Positions 39,339-46,991 of a stretch of 57,716 nucleotides of DNA are shown in pieces. The DNA is taken from positions 1 through 57,716 of the forward strand of contig QCPC01000010.1 of assembly GCA_003212695.1 (NCBI GenBank). Reading direction: 5' to 3'. Each line of letters starts with the position of its first letter. Position 1 is the stretch's first letter. Made by a program: the position numbers and the translations under genes. Under the pieces are notes generated by a model. The model saw only the letters and a program-made list of their open reading frames with translations. It made no database searches and was not told where the DNA came from. The stretch comes from Prochlorococcus sp. AG-436-C13. Lineage in GTDB: Bacteria; Cyanobacteriota; Cyanobacteriia; PCC-6307; Cyanobiaceae.

Positions 39339-40883
39339 TTAACGTTTAGTTAATGAATCCCACCTATTTTCTAGTTGATTACCTGCTTTCTTATTGCAGG
39401 AACCACCCAAAGAGTTAACGATGGTACATGTGTTATGAACAGCTACAGAAATAGTATTTCCTGTAGGCATTAAGCCATCAACAAAAATCTGTTGTTTTGC
39501 TATAGGGGTAGAAGTTTGTCTACTTAAGTTTTTCAAAAGCTTTGAAGAAGGTTTTTGCTCTGGAAATATAACTTTTACATTCTCTTCTCTAAGCTCTGTT
39601 ATTACTTTGGAAATGGTCTGAGGCCTAAGGCTCGATGAATGACCAAGAAAATCTAATAAGCTAATAGTTTTCAAACCAAAAGCATCCCCGTAGTATTCCA
39701 TAGCTTTATGCTTAGAAACTATCGTCCTTTGATTAGAAGGGATTGTGGCTACTTGTCTTTGAGTCCATTGATCTAAATCTTCTAAAAGAGAATTAACAGC
39801 TTGAGTTCTTTCTTTTAAAACTTTTTTAGTTTCTCTATCAAAGAATGAAATTTTCTTGTTGAGATTTTTAGAAATGACATTTCCCATCTTGATGATGTTA
39901 TGAGGATCATGCCAAACATGGGGATCTAGTCCACCATGATCATGATGATGATGATCACCGCCTTCATCTGGGACTTGAGCTATCGGTTCAATATCATCGC
40001 CTGAAACATCTTTAAAGAAATGTTCATCGGCTTCAAACTCAAAAGGCATATGCTCAGTAAAGAAAGCATATTTACCAGCTTTTTTGATTTCTACATTGAA
40101 TGTTGTGCTGTCTTTTCTCTCATTAAATGTAAGAACATAGGCTTTTTCCTGTGCAACAAGTGTGTCATTGCTGCGTTTAACTTCTGAATTTTTGGACTCT
40201 AATAATTCTTCAGCAAGCTCTTCTGATGCTTCAATATCCGCAGATTTAAGGATGACCATTTTCATGGCAGGATCCGCATAGTCTCCATCGACTTTTGCAA
40301 AAGACCATTTGTAGGTTCCTGGTGAAAGTTCAAAGACACCAGCCCATTCAAAAGCTTCATCTCCATGATCATCGTGGTCGTCATGCTTCGCAGATGAATG
40401 ATCGTCATGATCATCGTGGTCGTCATGCTTCGCAGATGAATTATCGTCATGATCATCGTGGTCATCATGTTTAGCAGATGAATGATCTCCATGATCATCG
40501 TGGTCATCAATTTCTATTGCACTTACACCGACAACAACCGTTATGGGGTTATCCAGCCATTTTTTCATTGCGGGAGTCATCTCTTGCCCAAGAGTAAAGA
40601 CTTGACTTGCATTGTTAAGAGTTTGGGCCTGCCTCGGAGAAATTTTCACATCATGTACATCTTGTTTTCTATCAATCAAACAAGTGACGGGGGATGAAGG
40701 CAACGCAATTGCTGAAACTAAATCACAAACCAATGGTTCAACAGCAACTATTGACTTTGGTTCAGCTTGCACAACCTGATTGATTCCTGTGAAAAATACA
40801 GCTCCTGCTAAAAGAGAGTCCTTTAAAATCTTTATATTTACAAACGATTTTTTGTGACTTGACTTATTTGAAAAAAATGACAT
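39339..40883 (-). CDS. znuA: Periplasmic zinc-binding protein ZnuA with inserted domain
   Basis: 514 residues from ATG 40883; the upstream frame to 40925 runs into the Zur box and is not preferred. Signal peptide 1-40 (ending VVQA). The binding fold is split: residues 40-125, a His/Asp-rich stretch 126-175 made of four 'DDHDDHxD(H/N)SSAKH' units, then residues 177-286 carrying the 'FEWAGVFELSPGTYKWSF' domain also found in the neighbouring GTPase, a 'DHHHHDH' loop (about 311) and the cluster A1-type core 'LDPHVWHDPHNI'. ZnuA normally has about 300-330 residues. It delivers zinc to ZnuBC. Confidence 0.95.
   Translation of the reverse strand: MSFFSNKSSHKKSFVNIKILKDSLLAGAVFFTGINQVVQAEPKSIVAVEPLVCDLVSAIALPSSPVTCLIDRKQDVHDVKISPRQAQTLNNASQVFTLGQEMTPAMKKWLDNPITVVVGVSAIEIDDHDDHGDHSSAKHDDHDDHDDNSSAKHDDHDDHDDHSSAKHDDHDDHGDEAFEWAGVFELSPGTYKWSFAKVDGDYADPAMKMVILKSADIEASEELAEELLESKNSEVKRSNDTLVAQEKAYVLTFNERKDSTTFNVEIKKAGKYAFFTEHMPFEFEADEHFFKDVSGDDIEPIAQVPDEGGDHHHHDHGGLDPHVWHDPHNIIKMGNVISKNLNKKISFFDRETKKVLKERTQAVNSLLEDLDQWTQRQVATIPSNQRTIVSKHKAMEYYGDAFGLKTISLLDFLGHSSSLRPQTISKVITELREENVKVIFPEQKPSSKLLKNLSRQTSTPIAKQQIFVDGLMPTGNTISVAVHNTCTIVNSLGGSCNKKAGNQLENRWDSLTKR
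40368..40502. repeat. 39-bp tandem repeats in znuA
   Basis: Roughly four tandem 39-bp units (13 codons) code for the His/Asp-rich 'DDHDDHxDHSSAKH' stretch. They are nearly identical, suggesting length variation between strains. Confidence 0.85.
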
Positions 40884-40909
40884 CAACCAGGGATTCAAGA
40901 TCATAGAAA

Positions 40910-40924
40910 TGATAATGATTTTCA
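40910..40924. promoter_or_regulatory. Zur operator between znuA and znuC
   Basis: TGATAATGATTTTCA, a 7-1-7 imperfect palindrome (6 of 7 arm positions match) flanked by AAATGATAATGATTTTCATTC. It fits the cyanobacterial Zur-box type (TGA-x-AA...TT-x-TCA). It lies in the divergent region, 27 bp before the znuA start and 50 bp before znuC, so zinc-loaded Zur would shut both. Confidence 0.8.
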
Positions 40925-40973
40925 TTCTTGCTTGCCAAGTATAGTATCGTTTTGTTAGGGAATGCTTTGATTA

Positions 40974-41675
40974 GTGGCCAATTTAATTGCTGAAAAATTG
41001 ACATATTCCTATTCAATGCATAGTCAGCCTGTTTTGGACCAGGTCTCAGTTGAGCTGAATACGGGTACTTTGACTGCACTTGTTGGTCCAAATGGTGCGG
41101 GAAAATCCTCCTTATTTCGTCTTCTTCAGGGGGAAACCAAGCCAAACAAAGGACATATCAGTATTGATGGTCATCCTTTAATTGATATTAGAGAGCAAGT
41201 TGCTCTAATGCCTCAAAGGAATACCATTAACTGGAACTTTCCAATTACCGTTGAAGGTTTAGTTGCTTTGGGACGAGTTAATCATTCAAGATCAACATGT
41301 TGTGAATTAGAAGCTGCCCTACAAAGAGTTGGAATACTGGAATTATCTCAAAGGAGACTTGATGCATTGTCTGGGGGACAGCAACAAAGAGCTTTGCTTG
41401 CAAAAACTTTAATGAGACCAGCAAAAATATTTCTTCTTGATGAACCTTGTTCTGCATTAGATCCTCCTGCACGAGAACAGTTCTTGATAATTATTCGCCA
41501 GTTAGCGGATGCTGGGCTAACAATTTTTGTGAGTAGTCATGATTGGGGCAAATCTTTAAATGCTTATGACAGGGTTGTAGCTCTTGATAAGAAGGTTTTA
41601 GCTAATGGTACTCCTAAAGATGTGCAACAAAAACTCGATTCAATAAACTCTATGGGTAATCATTGCTGTGGATAA
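40974..41675 (+). CDS. znuC: Zinc ABC transporter ATPase ZnuC
   Basis: 233 residues from GTG 40974. Walker A 'GPNGAGKSS' (38-46), Q-loop 'MPQRN', signature 'LSGGQQQR' (132-139), Walker B 'IFLLDEP' (152-158) and the switch His in 'VSSHDWG'. It powers zinc import with ZnuB and ZnuA. The C-terminal 'MGNHCCG' could bind a metal. It faces away from znuA across the Zur operator, and znuB follows after the opposing zur gene. Confidence 0.96.
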   Translation: MANLIAEKLTYSYSMHSQPVLDQVSVELNTGTLTALVGPNGAGKSSLFRLLQGETKPNKGHISIDGHPLIDIREQVALMPQRNTINWNFPITVEGLVALGRVNHSRSTCCELEAALQRVGILELSQRRLDALSGGQQQRALLAKTLMRPAKIFLLDEPCSALDPPAREQFLIIIRQLADAGLTIFVSSHDWGKSLNAYDRVVALDKKVLANGTPKDVQQKLDSINSMGNHCCG

Positions 41676-41689
41676 TTCCCCACATTCAA

Positions 41690-42127
41690 TTAAGCGTTAT
41701 TTTTCTGAATGCAGTTTTGACAAAGACCAAAGAACTCAAGAGTATGAAACAAGAGTTCAAAGTTTTTAGAATTTTTTTGAGGCAAATTGATATGTTTTAC
41801 TGGACAACTATTTAAACGGGTAGTTTCTCCACAATCAACACAAGTTAAATGATGGATATCTCTTTCAACAGGAGCATAAAGAACCTCTCCTGTTGGAAGA
41901 TGCCTAGAACGGACCAACCCTTGCTTTACAAGTACTTGCAAATTTCTATATACAGTAGCTAATCCCATGGCACTTTCACTTTGGTGCAATTGTCTATGCA
42001 CATCTTGACCACTCAATTCGTCATCACATTTTTTTAGTTCTGCAAGCAATCGCTTTTGACGTTTGCTAATTTCAGGTAGGTTTCTATTCATTGGCAAGAT
42101 CTTTCTTTGATCTCTTTTACCGACCAT
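41690..42127 (-). CDS. zur: Fur-family regulator, Zur
   Basis: 145 residues. N-terminal winged helix 'SAMGLATVYRNLQVLVKQGL' is the DNA-recognition part; the C-terminal structural zinc site has 'CVDCGE' (Cys96, Cys99) and 'CQNC' (Cys136, Cys139), and 'DIHHLTC' gives further ligands. Its location inside znuABC identifies it as Zur rather than Fur. It ends 14 bases after znuC and is divergent from znuB, with only 14 bases between the start codons. Confidence 0.93.
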   Translation of the reverse strand: MVGKRDQRKILPMNRNLPEISKRQKRLLAELKKCDDELSGQDVHRQLHQSESAMGLATVYRNLQVLVKQGLVRSRHLPTGEVLYAPVERDIHHLTCVDCGETTRLNSCPVKHINLPQKNSKNFELLFHTLEFFGLCQNCIQKNNA

Positions 42128-42141
42128 ACTGAATCATTTGC

Positions 42142-42930
42142 TTGATGTCTTTTATCAATACAAATTGGTGGATAATCCCCTTCTTTATAACAATTGCCTC
42201 AGGAGTGCTTTGTCCGGCAATGGGCACTGTATTAATTACCCATAAACGTCTTCTGCAAGTTAATTTAATCTCTCATTGTGTCCTCCCAGGGTTGGCAATG
42301 GCAATGGCTCTTGGTATTGATCCTTCTATTGGTGGAATTATTAGTGGGTTGTTAGGGGCTTTGATCGCAGAAAGTTTGACGAATAAAAAAAATGAAAACT
42401 ATGAAGCAGTGATGAATACAACTCTTGCAGGATCACTTGGATTTGGAGTTCTTATTATACCTTTACTCGGTATCAGAGTTGATTTAGAAGCTGTTTTATT
42501 TGGAGATTTGTTGACTACAAACTTTGGAGATTTAGCCAGGACAATTATTTCATTTTTAACATTTCTTTGTCTGATGATTTTTGGTTACGACAAATTGGTT
42601 CATGTAGCATTAGATCCAGAAGGTGCTGCCGCAAACGGTATAAAAGTGTCTTCTTTGAATTTAGCACTTGGTTTTACAACTGCTCTTGTTATTGTTAGCT
42701 CAATGTCAGCGGTTGGGGTAATTCTTGTAATTGCTTTACTTTCTGCTCCAGCTTTATGGGGATTAAATCAAGCCCCGTCTTTATGGATTGCTATGGGGCG
42801 ATCTTCAATTGTTGGACTTACAATATCACTGCTAGGTTTTATACTTGCAATTCTTTTTAATTTAGCTCCTGGTCCTCTTATAAGTGTTATTTGTGTTGTT
42901 TCCTTGTTTCTTAGATATATCAGAATTTAA
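42142..42930 (+). CDS. znuB: Zinc ABC transporter permease ZnuB
   Basis: 262 residues, an ABC-3 family permease with eight or nine membrane helices. Diagnostic segments: 'LCPAMGTVLITHKRLLQVNL', 'SHCVLPGLAMAMALGID', 'DPEGAAANGI' and 'SAVGVILVIALLSAPA'. It forms the membrane channel for zinc with ZnuC. The start is separated by 14 bases from that of the divergent zur gene, so its promoter must overlap zur coding DNA or come from read-through. Confidence 0.95.
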   Translation: MMSFINTNWWIIPFFITIASGVLCPAMGTVLITHKRLLQVNLISHCVLPGLAMAMALGIDPSIGGIISGLLGALIAESLTNKKNENYEAVMNTTLAGSLGFGVLIIPLLGIRVDLEAVLFGDLLTTNFGDLARTIISFLTFLCLMIFGYDKLVHVALDPEGAAANGIKVSSLNLALGFTTALVIVSSMSAVGVILVIALLSAPALWGLNQAPSLWIAMGRSSIVGLTISLLGFILAILFNLAPGPLISVICVVSLFLRYIRI

Positions 42931-43145
42931 GGAATATAAGTTCTTAATTGTATAGAATTTAGTGATATAAATGTACAGCAATTAAATATAGTCAGTAGGT
43001 TTAAATTAAAAAAAATCCTTGCTAAAGATTAAATGCAATGTTTTATATTTTTTAGCAAAGCTCTTTTAAAAATATTGAAATTGTTTATTTTGTGACACAT
43101 GCAATAAGCCTGTATTAAGCTTTGGTTAATTACTTGATTTAACTA

Positions 43146-43385
43146 ATGGGTAAGAAATCTAAGAAATGTTCTTCCAATAAAAGCAGAAGAATACTCTGGT
43201 ATGCATTTACAGTAGCAGGATTAGGTTCAAGAGGATTGGCAGCACTGGCGCTTATTGTGATTGCTATCAAATTGCAGCCATTGAAATACCATTCTAAATT
43301 TTTTAATACTTGTGTGGAAGAAACTATAGATACAGGCAGGTCTGTTCCTGACTCTGTGAGGTTTTGTAATGGAGGTGAGATTTGA
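43146..43385 (+). CDS. Small membrane protein (79 aa)
   Basis: A basic N-terminus (MGKKSKKCSSNKSRRILWY), one hydrophobic helix and a C-terminal soluble tail with two cysteines ('NTCVEETIDTGRSVPDSVRF', CNGGEI). It is convergent with the following repair gene; the stops are one base apart. The family is not recognised. Confidence 0.7.
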   Translation: MGKKSKKCSSNKSRRILWYAFTVAGLGSRGLAALALIVIAIKLQPLKYHSKFFNTCVEETIDTGRSVPDSVRFCNGGEI

Positions 43386-43386
43386 T

Positions 43387-43812
43387 TTATTTTTCTTTAT
43401 CAACTTGTTGGTTCGTCCAACGATACCAAGTTGGCTTTTGATTGATTTTTTCTTTGATTCTTTTTTTAACCAGTTTACAGTCTTGTGCTGTAGGCTTCCA
43501 ATCTTTATATAATTCATTTGGCCACTGCTCCTTTTTGAATTTTCGTTTGGGATTGGGTTGCATGCCTCGGCTTTTCATTTCATCTATTAGCTCTAAATAT
43601 CTTTTATGTAAATACTTGCCTTTGTTATAAAAGAATTTCACGTGTCCAATATTCAAGGTGAATTCTTTAGGTAGGCATTCTTTAGTTGTTTCCCAGTTTT
43701 TTGAGTTAATTGAGCGTTGGAGTGCGGAACCAACCATGAAAATTTCTCTATATTCAGCTACTAAATGTTGATCAGATAATTCACTGGGTTTTATTAAGTT
43801 GATTCTTGTCAT
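43387..43812 (-). CDS. Pyrimidine dimer DNA glycosylase (T4 endonuclease V-like)
   Basis: 141 residues that follow the phage T4 DenV enzyme along their whole length: 'MTRINLIKPSELSDQHLVAE', 'YREIFMV', 'GHVKFFYNKGKYLHKRYLEL', 'KRIKEKINQKPTWYRW'. Catalytic Thr2, Arg22 and Glu23 are in place. It cleaves the glycosyl bond and the strand at cyclobutane pyrimidine dimers made by UV. The gene is convergent with the 79-residue gene. Such enzymes also occur in cyanophages and a few bacteria. Confidence 0.9.
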   Translation of the reverse strand: MTRINLIKPSELSDQHLVAEYREIFMVGSALQRSINSKNWETTKECLPKEFTLNIGHVKFFYNKGKYLHKRYLELIDEMKSRGMQPNPKRKFKKEQWPNELYKDWKPTAQDCKLVKKRIKEKINQKPTWYRWTNQQVDKEK

Positions 43813-43977
43813 TCAAAAACTCTTTGGAAATAAATCCATAGTAAACATATTAGATTTTTAATTATTTTGCAGAAATTTTTATAGATGTTCTATGGGATCA
43901 TGAGAAATAGATAATCCAACAACTTTAAAATAATTTTTCTCTTTCAGGCCATTTGCAAAATAGGCTTTGACGTTTGA

Positions 43978-44148
43978 TTAATCTGCATAACCATCGTCAT
44001 CATCGCTAGGGATGCTGTGAGGTGCCGTACCTGTCTGTTCATACCATGGATGAATGAAAGCCTCTGGGTCAGAGTAGACTTCACTTTTTAATTCAGTTAG
44101 TAAGGTGTCAAGTTCCTGAATAATCCTCTTGAGATTTTCTTTTTTCAT
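43978..44148 (-). CDS. Small hypothetical protein (56 aa)
   Basis: ATG 44148: MKKENLKRIIQELDTLLTEL, 'PEAFIHPWYEQTG', and an acidic tail 'DDDDGYAD'. An N-terminal coiled coil and convincing coding composition. The function is unknown. Confidence 0.65.
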   Translation of the reverse strand: MKKENLKRIIQELDTLLTELKSEVYSDPEAFIHPWYEQTGTAPHSIPSDDDDGYAD

Positions 44149-44361
44149 TATTTGATTAAATATATAAGAACATTTTAAAACTTAGAAGTTTATTTAATAT
44201 CTGCAACTATGAATTTTGAATGATGAATTAGGAATTCAAAGTTTAGGTCCGAAAAAAGCTCAATCTCATACTATCTAATTGACTTTGCCTGGTTTCCTTT
44301 ATTGAGGGTTTCAATTCATAGCTTTTGATGAAGTGGTTTCTTTCAAAAAACCTGGCATGCT

Positions 44362-44910
44362 TTGGTTACTTTTGATTTTAATGTGCGTAAATCATTTCTA
44401 TGTTTTTCATTTCTTTCTTCTTGGCTTTTTGTTTTAGGTGTGACTTTAATATCAGCAGCCAATGCAGGGGAATATGATGCTCTTTGCGATGATGTTGATT
44501 GTCAAATAACAATTACTAATAAAGGTTTCTCTGGTCCAAAAGGTTTTATCTCAAAGGAAAAAATTTCTCAATGGGATTTAGGAAGAGATTCCTATAATCT
44601 TGGTTTGGGAGCAGGAGGAGGAGCGCTTGGAGGAATAGTAGGCTTTGTAGTTGGTTTCACGGCTTGTTATTCAGGGGTATCTTGCCCATTAGCAATGTCA
44701 GGAGGAATTTTGGGAGGAGCAAAGATAGGTTCGAATCTAGGAAATGGGCGGAGTTCCTTATTTACTGTTGTTGGGCAAAACAATGATGGAGTAAACGTTG
44801 TTCAAAGTTTTAGGTTTATAAATAAAAAACCTGCTAAAAGGCTGAAAAAAGAATTAAGAGAATTAACGGGACTTGAAATGGGCACATTAAAAAACTCATC
44901 ACCTTTATAA
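44362..44910 (+). CDS. Exported glycine-rich hypothetical protein
   Basis: 182 residues with a signal peptide ending AANAG. The middle has a glycine-zipper-like helix 'GLGAGGGALGGIVGFVVGF' followed by 'GGILGGAKIGSNLGNG', reminiscent of glycine-zipper outer-membrane or periplasmic proteins. The start used is the first possible one (a GTG/TTG near 44362). The function is unknown. Confidence 0.7.
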   Translation: MVTFDFNVRKSFLCFSFLSSWLFVLGVTLISAANAGEYDALCDDVDCQITITNKGFSGPKGFISKEKISQWDLGRDSYNLGLGAGGGALGGIVGFVVGFTACYSGVSCPLAMSGGILGGAKIGSNLGNGRSSLFTVVGQNNDGVNVVQSFRFINKKPAKRLKKELRELTGLEMGTLKNSSPL

Positions 44911-45191
44911 GACTTCAAAGTTAGTGAAAACTTGATTTAGCAGTTTTGGAAATGTTTTAAGTATCATTAGATGTAATTAATTGATTTCCATCAGTGGATT
45001 TAACAGAGTGATTTTCCTCATTAGATTTTGAGATATAGAATTTTCTAGAACTTTGAGTGTCTGGCTTTTCACAGCGTTAGCGTTGCATCATTTTCTTGCT
45101 TTTTGTCAGCAGAGTATGAAAAGAGTCCTCTTAATAGGCAATTCCTTTGAGCAATATGCAATGCTCTATAGATTATCAATCTTTTTAATTA

Positions 45192-45581
45192 ATGTCAGAC
45201 AAGAATCAAATTCTTTCAATCTTGGAGGCATTTGCTTCTGCAGATAGAATGAGTTCTTTTTTTATAGACAACTCTACGTCCGATTTTTTATTTATCAGAC
45301 CAAGTGGAAATCCAATAGATGCAAAAGGTTTTGAAAAGATGTGGTCTTCAGGAGATTTAGTCTTAGAAAGTTCTGAGATTACTAAGATTCACAAGTTTGA
45401 TTTTTTTGGAGGAGATGCTGCTATGTGTGTGTTTACGCTTGGCTCAAAATTCACCTATAAGGGCACACCGAACGATGACCTGCCAACGGTAACATCAATA
45501 TTTAAAAAAATTGATGGGACTTGGAAAATAGCTTGGATGCAGAGATCATCTGGTAAATCTGATATGTCTTTGTGGAAATAA
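45192..45581 (+). CDS. SnoaL/NTF2-like protein
   Basis: 129 residues: 'ILEAFASADRMSSFFIDNST', 'SSEITKIHKFDFFGGDAAMC', 'TSIFKKIDGTWKIAWMQRSS'. The final 'F.K.DG.WKI.W.QRS' is the typical last strand of NTF2/SnoaL-like or DUF4440 proteins. Probably a small cytosolic cone-fold protein with unknown ligand. An alternative upstream frame at 45053 is not supported. Confidence 0.75.
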   Translation: MSDKNQILSILEAFASADRMSSFFIDNSTSDFLFIRPSGNPIDAKGFEKMWSSGDLVLESSEITKIHKFDFFGGDAAMCVFTLGSKFTYKGTPNDDLPTVTSIFKKIDGTWKIAWMQRSSGKSDMSLWK

Positions 45582-45731
45582 AATACATATAACTACTGGT
45601 TATCGATGTATTTACTTTTACAGTAGAAATACTTGTCAGAATAGGACGCTATTAATACTTAGATCTTAGTTTAATTTTAAGCGCAACCTCCTTGATTAGG
45701 TTATATTTTTTTACTTGAGCAGAAGATCTAA

Positions 45732-45851
45732 ATGCCAATATTAGTAGAGGCAAACTCAGTAGCGGGTACTTTTAGTCTAATTTTGTTTATAGTCTCTAGT
45801 ATGTATTTAGTCTGGATATTCCAGAAGTTTTTCCAAAAGAACGAAAAATGA
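45732..45851 (+). CDS. Single-span membrane peptide (39 aa)
   Basis: ATG 45732: MPILVEANSVAGTF... one helix 'SLILFIVSSMYLVWIF' then a basic tail QKFFQKNEK. Its stop overlaps the next ATG (ATGA). Confidence 0.6.
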   Translation: MPILVEANSVAGTFSLILFIVSSMYLVWIFQKFFQKNEK

Positions 45852-45976
45852 CTGAAAGTCCCAGGAAAGAATTTCTGGAAAAATTCTTTGATTTATGCAA
45901 AGAATATCAGCAAGAAATTCCACCGCACATAATGGCTGAAATTCTTAGGGATTATGCTGACAGGTTGGAGGACTAG
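45848..45976 (+). CDS. Small hypothetical protein (42 aa)
   Basis: ATG 45848: MTESPRKEFLEKFFDLCKEY, 'PPHIMAEILRDYADRLED'. A helical protein with strong coding composition, translationally coupled to the previous one. The family is unknown. Confidence 0.6.
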   Translation: MTESPRKEFLEKFFDLCKEYQQEIPPHIMAEILRDYADRLED

Positions 45977-45985
45977 TAGCCGAAA

Positions 45986-46105
45986 ATGGAAGTTATCGAA
46001 TCACATGATTTAAATCACTGGCAACTTTATTCACCACTTTTAGGATGGTTACTTATATACATTGGCTTGCAACTCCGTTTCATTAAATTAGAAGATCATG
46101 AATAA
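45986..46105 (+). CDS. Single-span membrane peptide (39 aa)
   Basis: ATG 45986: MEVIESHDLNHWQLYSPLLG, WLLIYIGLQLRFIKLEDHE. One membrane helix flanked by hydrophilic ends; ten bases after the previous stop. Third gene of the row. Confidence 0.55.
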   Translation: MEVIESHDLNHWQLYSPLLGWLLIYIGLQLRFIKLEDHE

Positions 46106-46191
46106 TTAGTATTAACGTGACAAATTTCGTTGAAGATTTAGGAATTGCAGCAAAAAGAGCTAGAAAAGAATTAAGGAATTAAAAGTTACTA

Positions 46192-46329
46192 ATGGGATTC
46201 CCTCATTGTTCTATATGTGTGGCTGTTGCTGCCTTGTCTTTCCTTTTGCTAAGTTCTCGTAGCCTATTGGCTTTGATATTCATTATTGAACCTGGAAGAT
46301 TCAATATGCGTTCAGGAATATATAACTAG
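46192..46329 (+). CDS. Possible membrane peptide (45 aa)
   Basis: ATG 46192: 'MGFPHCSICVAVAALSFLLL' with a hydrophobic helix; the tail reads 'IEPGRFNMRSGIYN'. No family is recognised and no close operon partner exists. Low confidence. Confidence 0.35.
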   Translation: MGFPHCSICVAVAALSFLLLSSRSLLALIFIIEPGRFNMRSGIYN

Positions 46330-46343
46330 TTTTTGTGTAAAGT

Positions 46344-46985
46344 TTGGAGGGAGTAAATTTTTCAAAGAGTTTGACTAGGATCTTTCTTGCTACTTCTGGC
46401 TTGCTTTTAGTCTTTTTCTTAGTTATTCATTTGGCTGGTTTACTTCTAGGAGTAATAGCTCCAATTACTTTTGAGCTTTATGCCAAAGCATTGCACGCAA
46501 CATCTTGGTTAGTTTTTGCTGAGTTTATGTTGGGTGCAATTACTTTGACTCACGTATTTTTAACTCTAACGAAGGTTATAAAAAATTCTCAAAATGGAAA
46601 TACCTCAAATTTGGTTTCTCGCCGTAAAGATTCTTTAGCTGTTTTAGCTGCTCGAAGCCAACCAATTGGAGGAATTGTGCTCTTATTTTTTCTTTACATA
46701 CATTTAGGAGAACTTCGCTTTCCCCGTCCAGCTGATGGTTCCGAGCTGTCTACATTGCAACTAATTCTTGCTTCTTCAGGAAATCTTGTTGCTTATATTT
46801 TGGGCTCATTAGCTTTGTTTTTACATCTTTTTCATGGTATCGAATCGTCTCAGAGAAGTCTTGGATTTTTAACCCCTTTAAACTCTTCATTAATAAGAGG
46901 TCTTGGACGTGCTTTGTCTGTGATAATCAGTACTGGATTTGTTTTAATGACAATTTTACTTGGTAGAACATCTGTTTTTGATTAA
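46344..46985 (+). CDS. sdhC: Succinate dehydrogenase/fumarate reductase c-type membrane subunit
   Basis: 213 residues, five hydrophobic helices with histidines at heme-ligand positions ('VIHLAGLLLG', 'ITLTHVFLTL', 'LYIHLGELR', 'LHLFHGIESSQR'), matching the cytochrome b558-type anchor of SdhC/FrdC. It anchors SdhAB in the membrane and passes electrons to quinone. The start is uncertain: TTG 46344 overlaps a purine run (GGAGGGAG), so TTG 46371 is possible. sdhA follows after 6 bases. Confidence 0.88.
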   Translation: MEGVNFSKSLTRIFLATSGLLLVFFLVIHLAGLLLGVIAPITFELYAKALHATSWLVFAEFMLGAITLTHVFLTLTKVIKNSQNGNTSNLVSRRKDSLAVLAARSQPIGGIVLLFFLYIHLGELRFPRPADGSELSTLQLILASSGNLVAYILGSLALFLHLFHGIESSQRSLGFLTPLNSSLIRGLGRALSVIISTGFVLMTILLGRTSVFD

Positions 46986-46991
46986 TTAATA

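Noticed and set aside
46117-46182. GTG frame of 21 codons resembling the N-terminus of ProA
   Set aside because: Similarity covers about 15 residues only; too short to support a gene or remnant.
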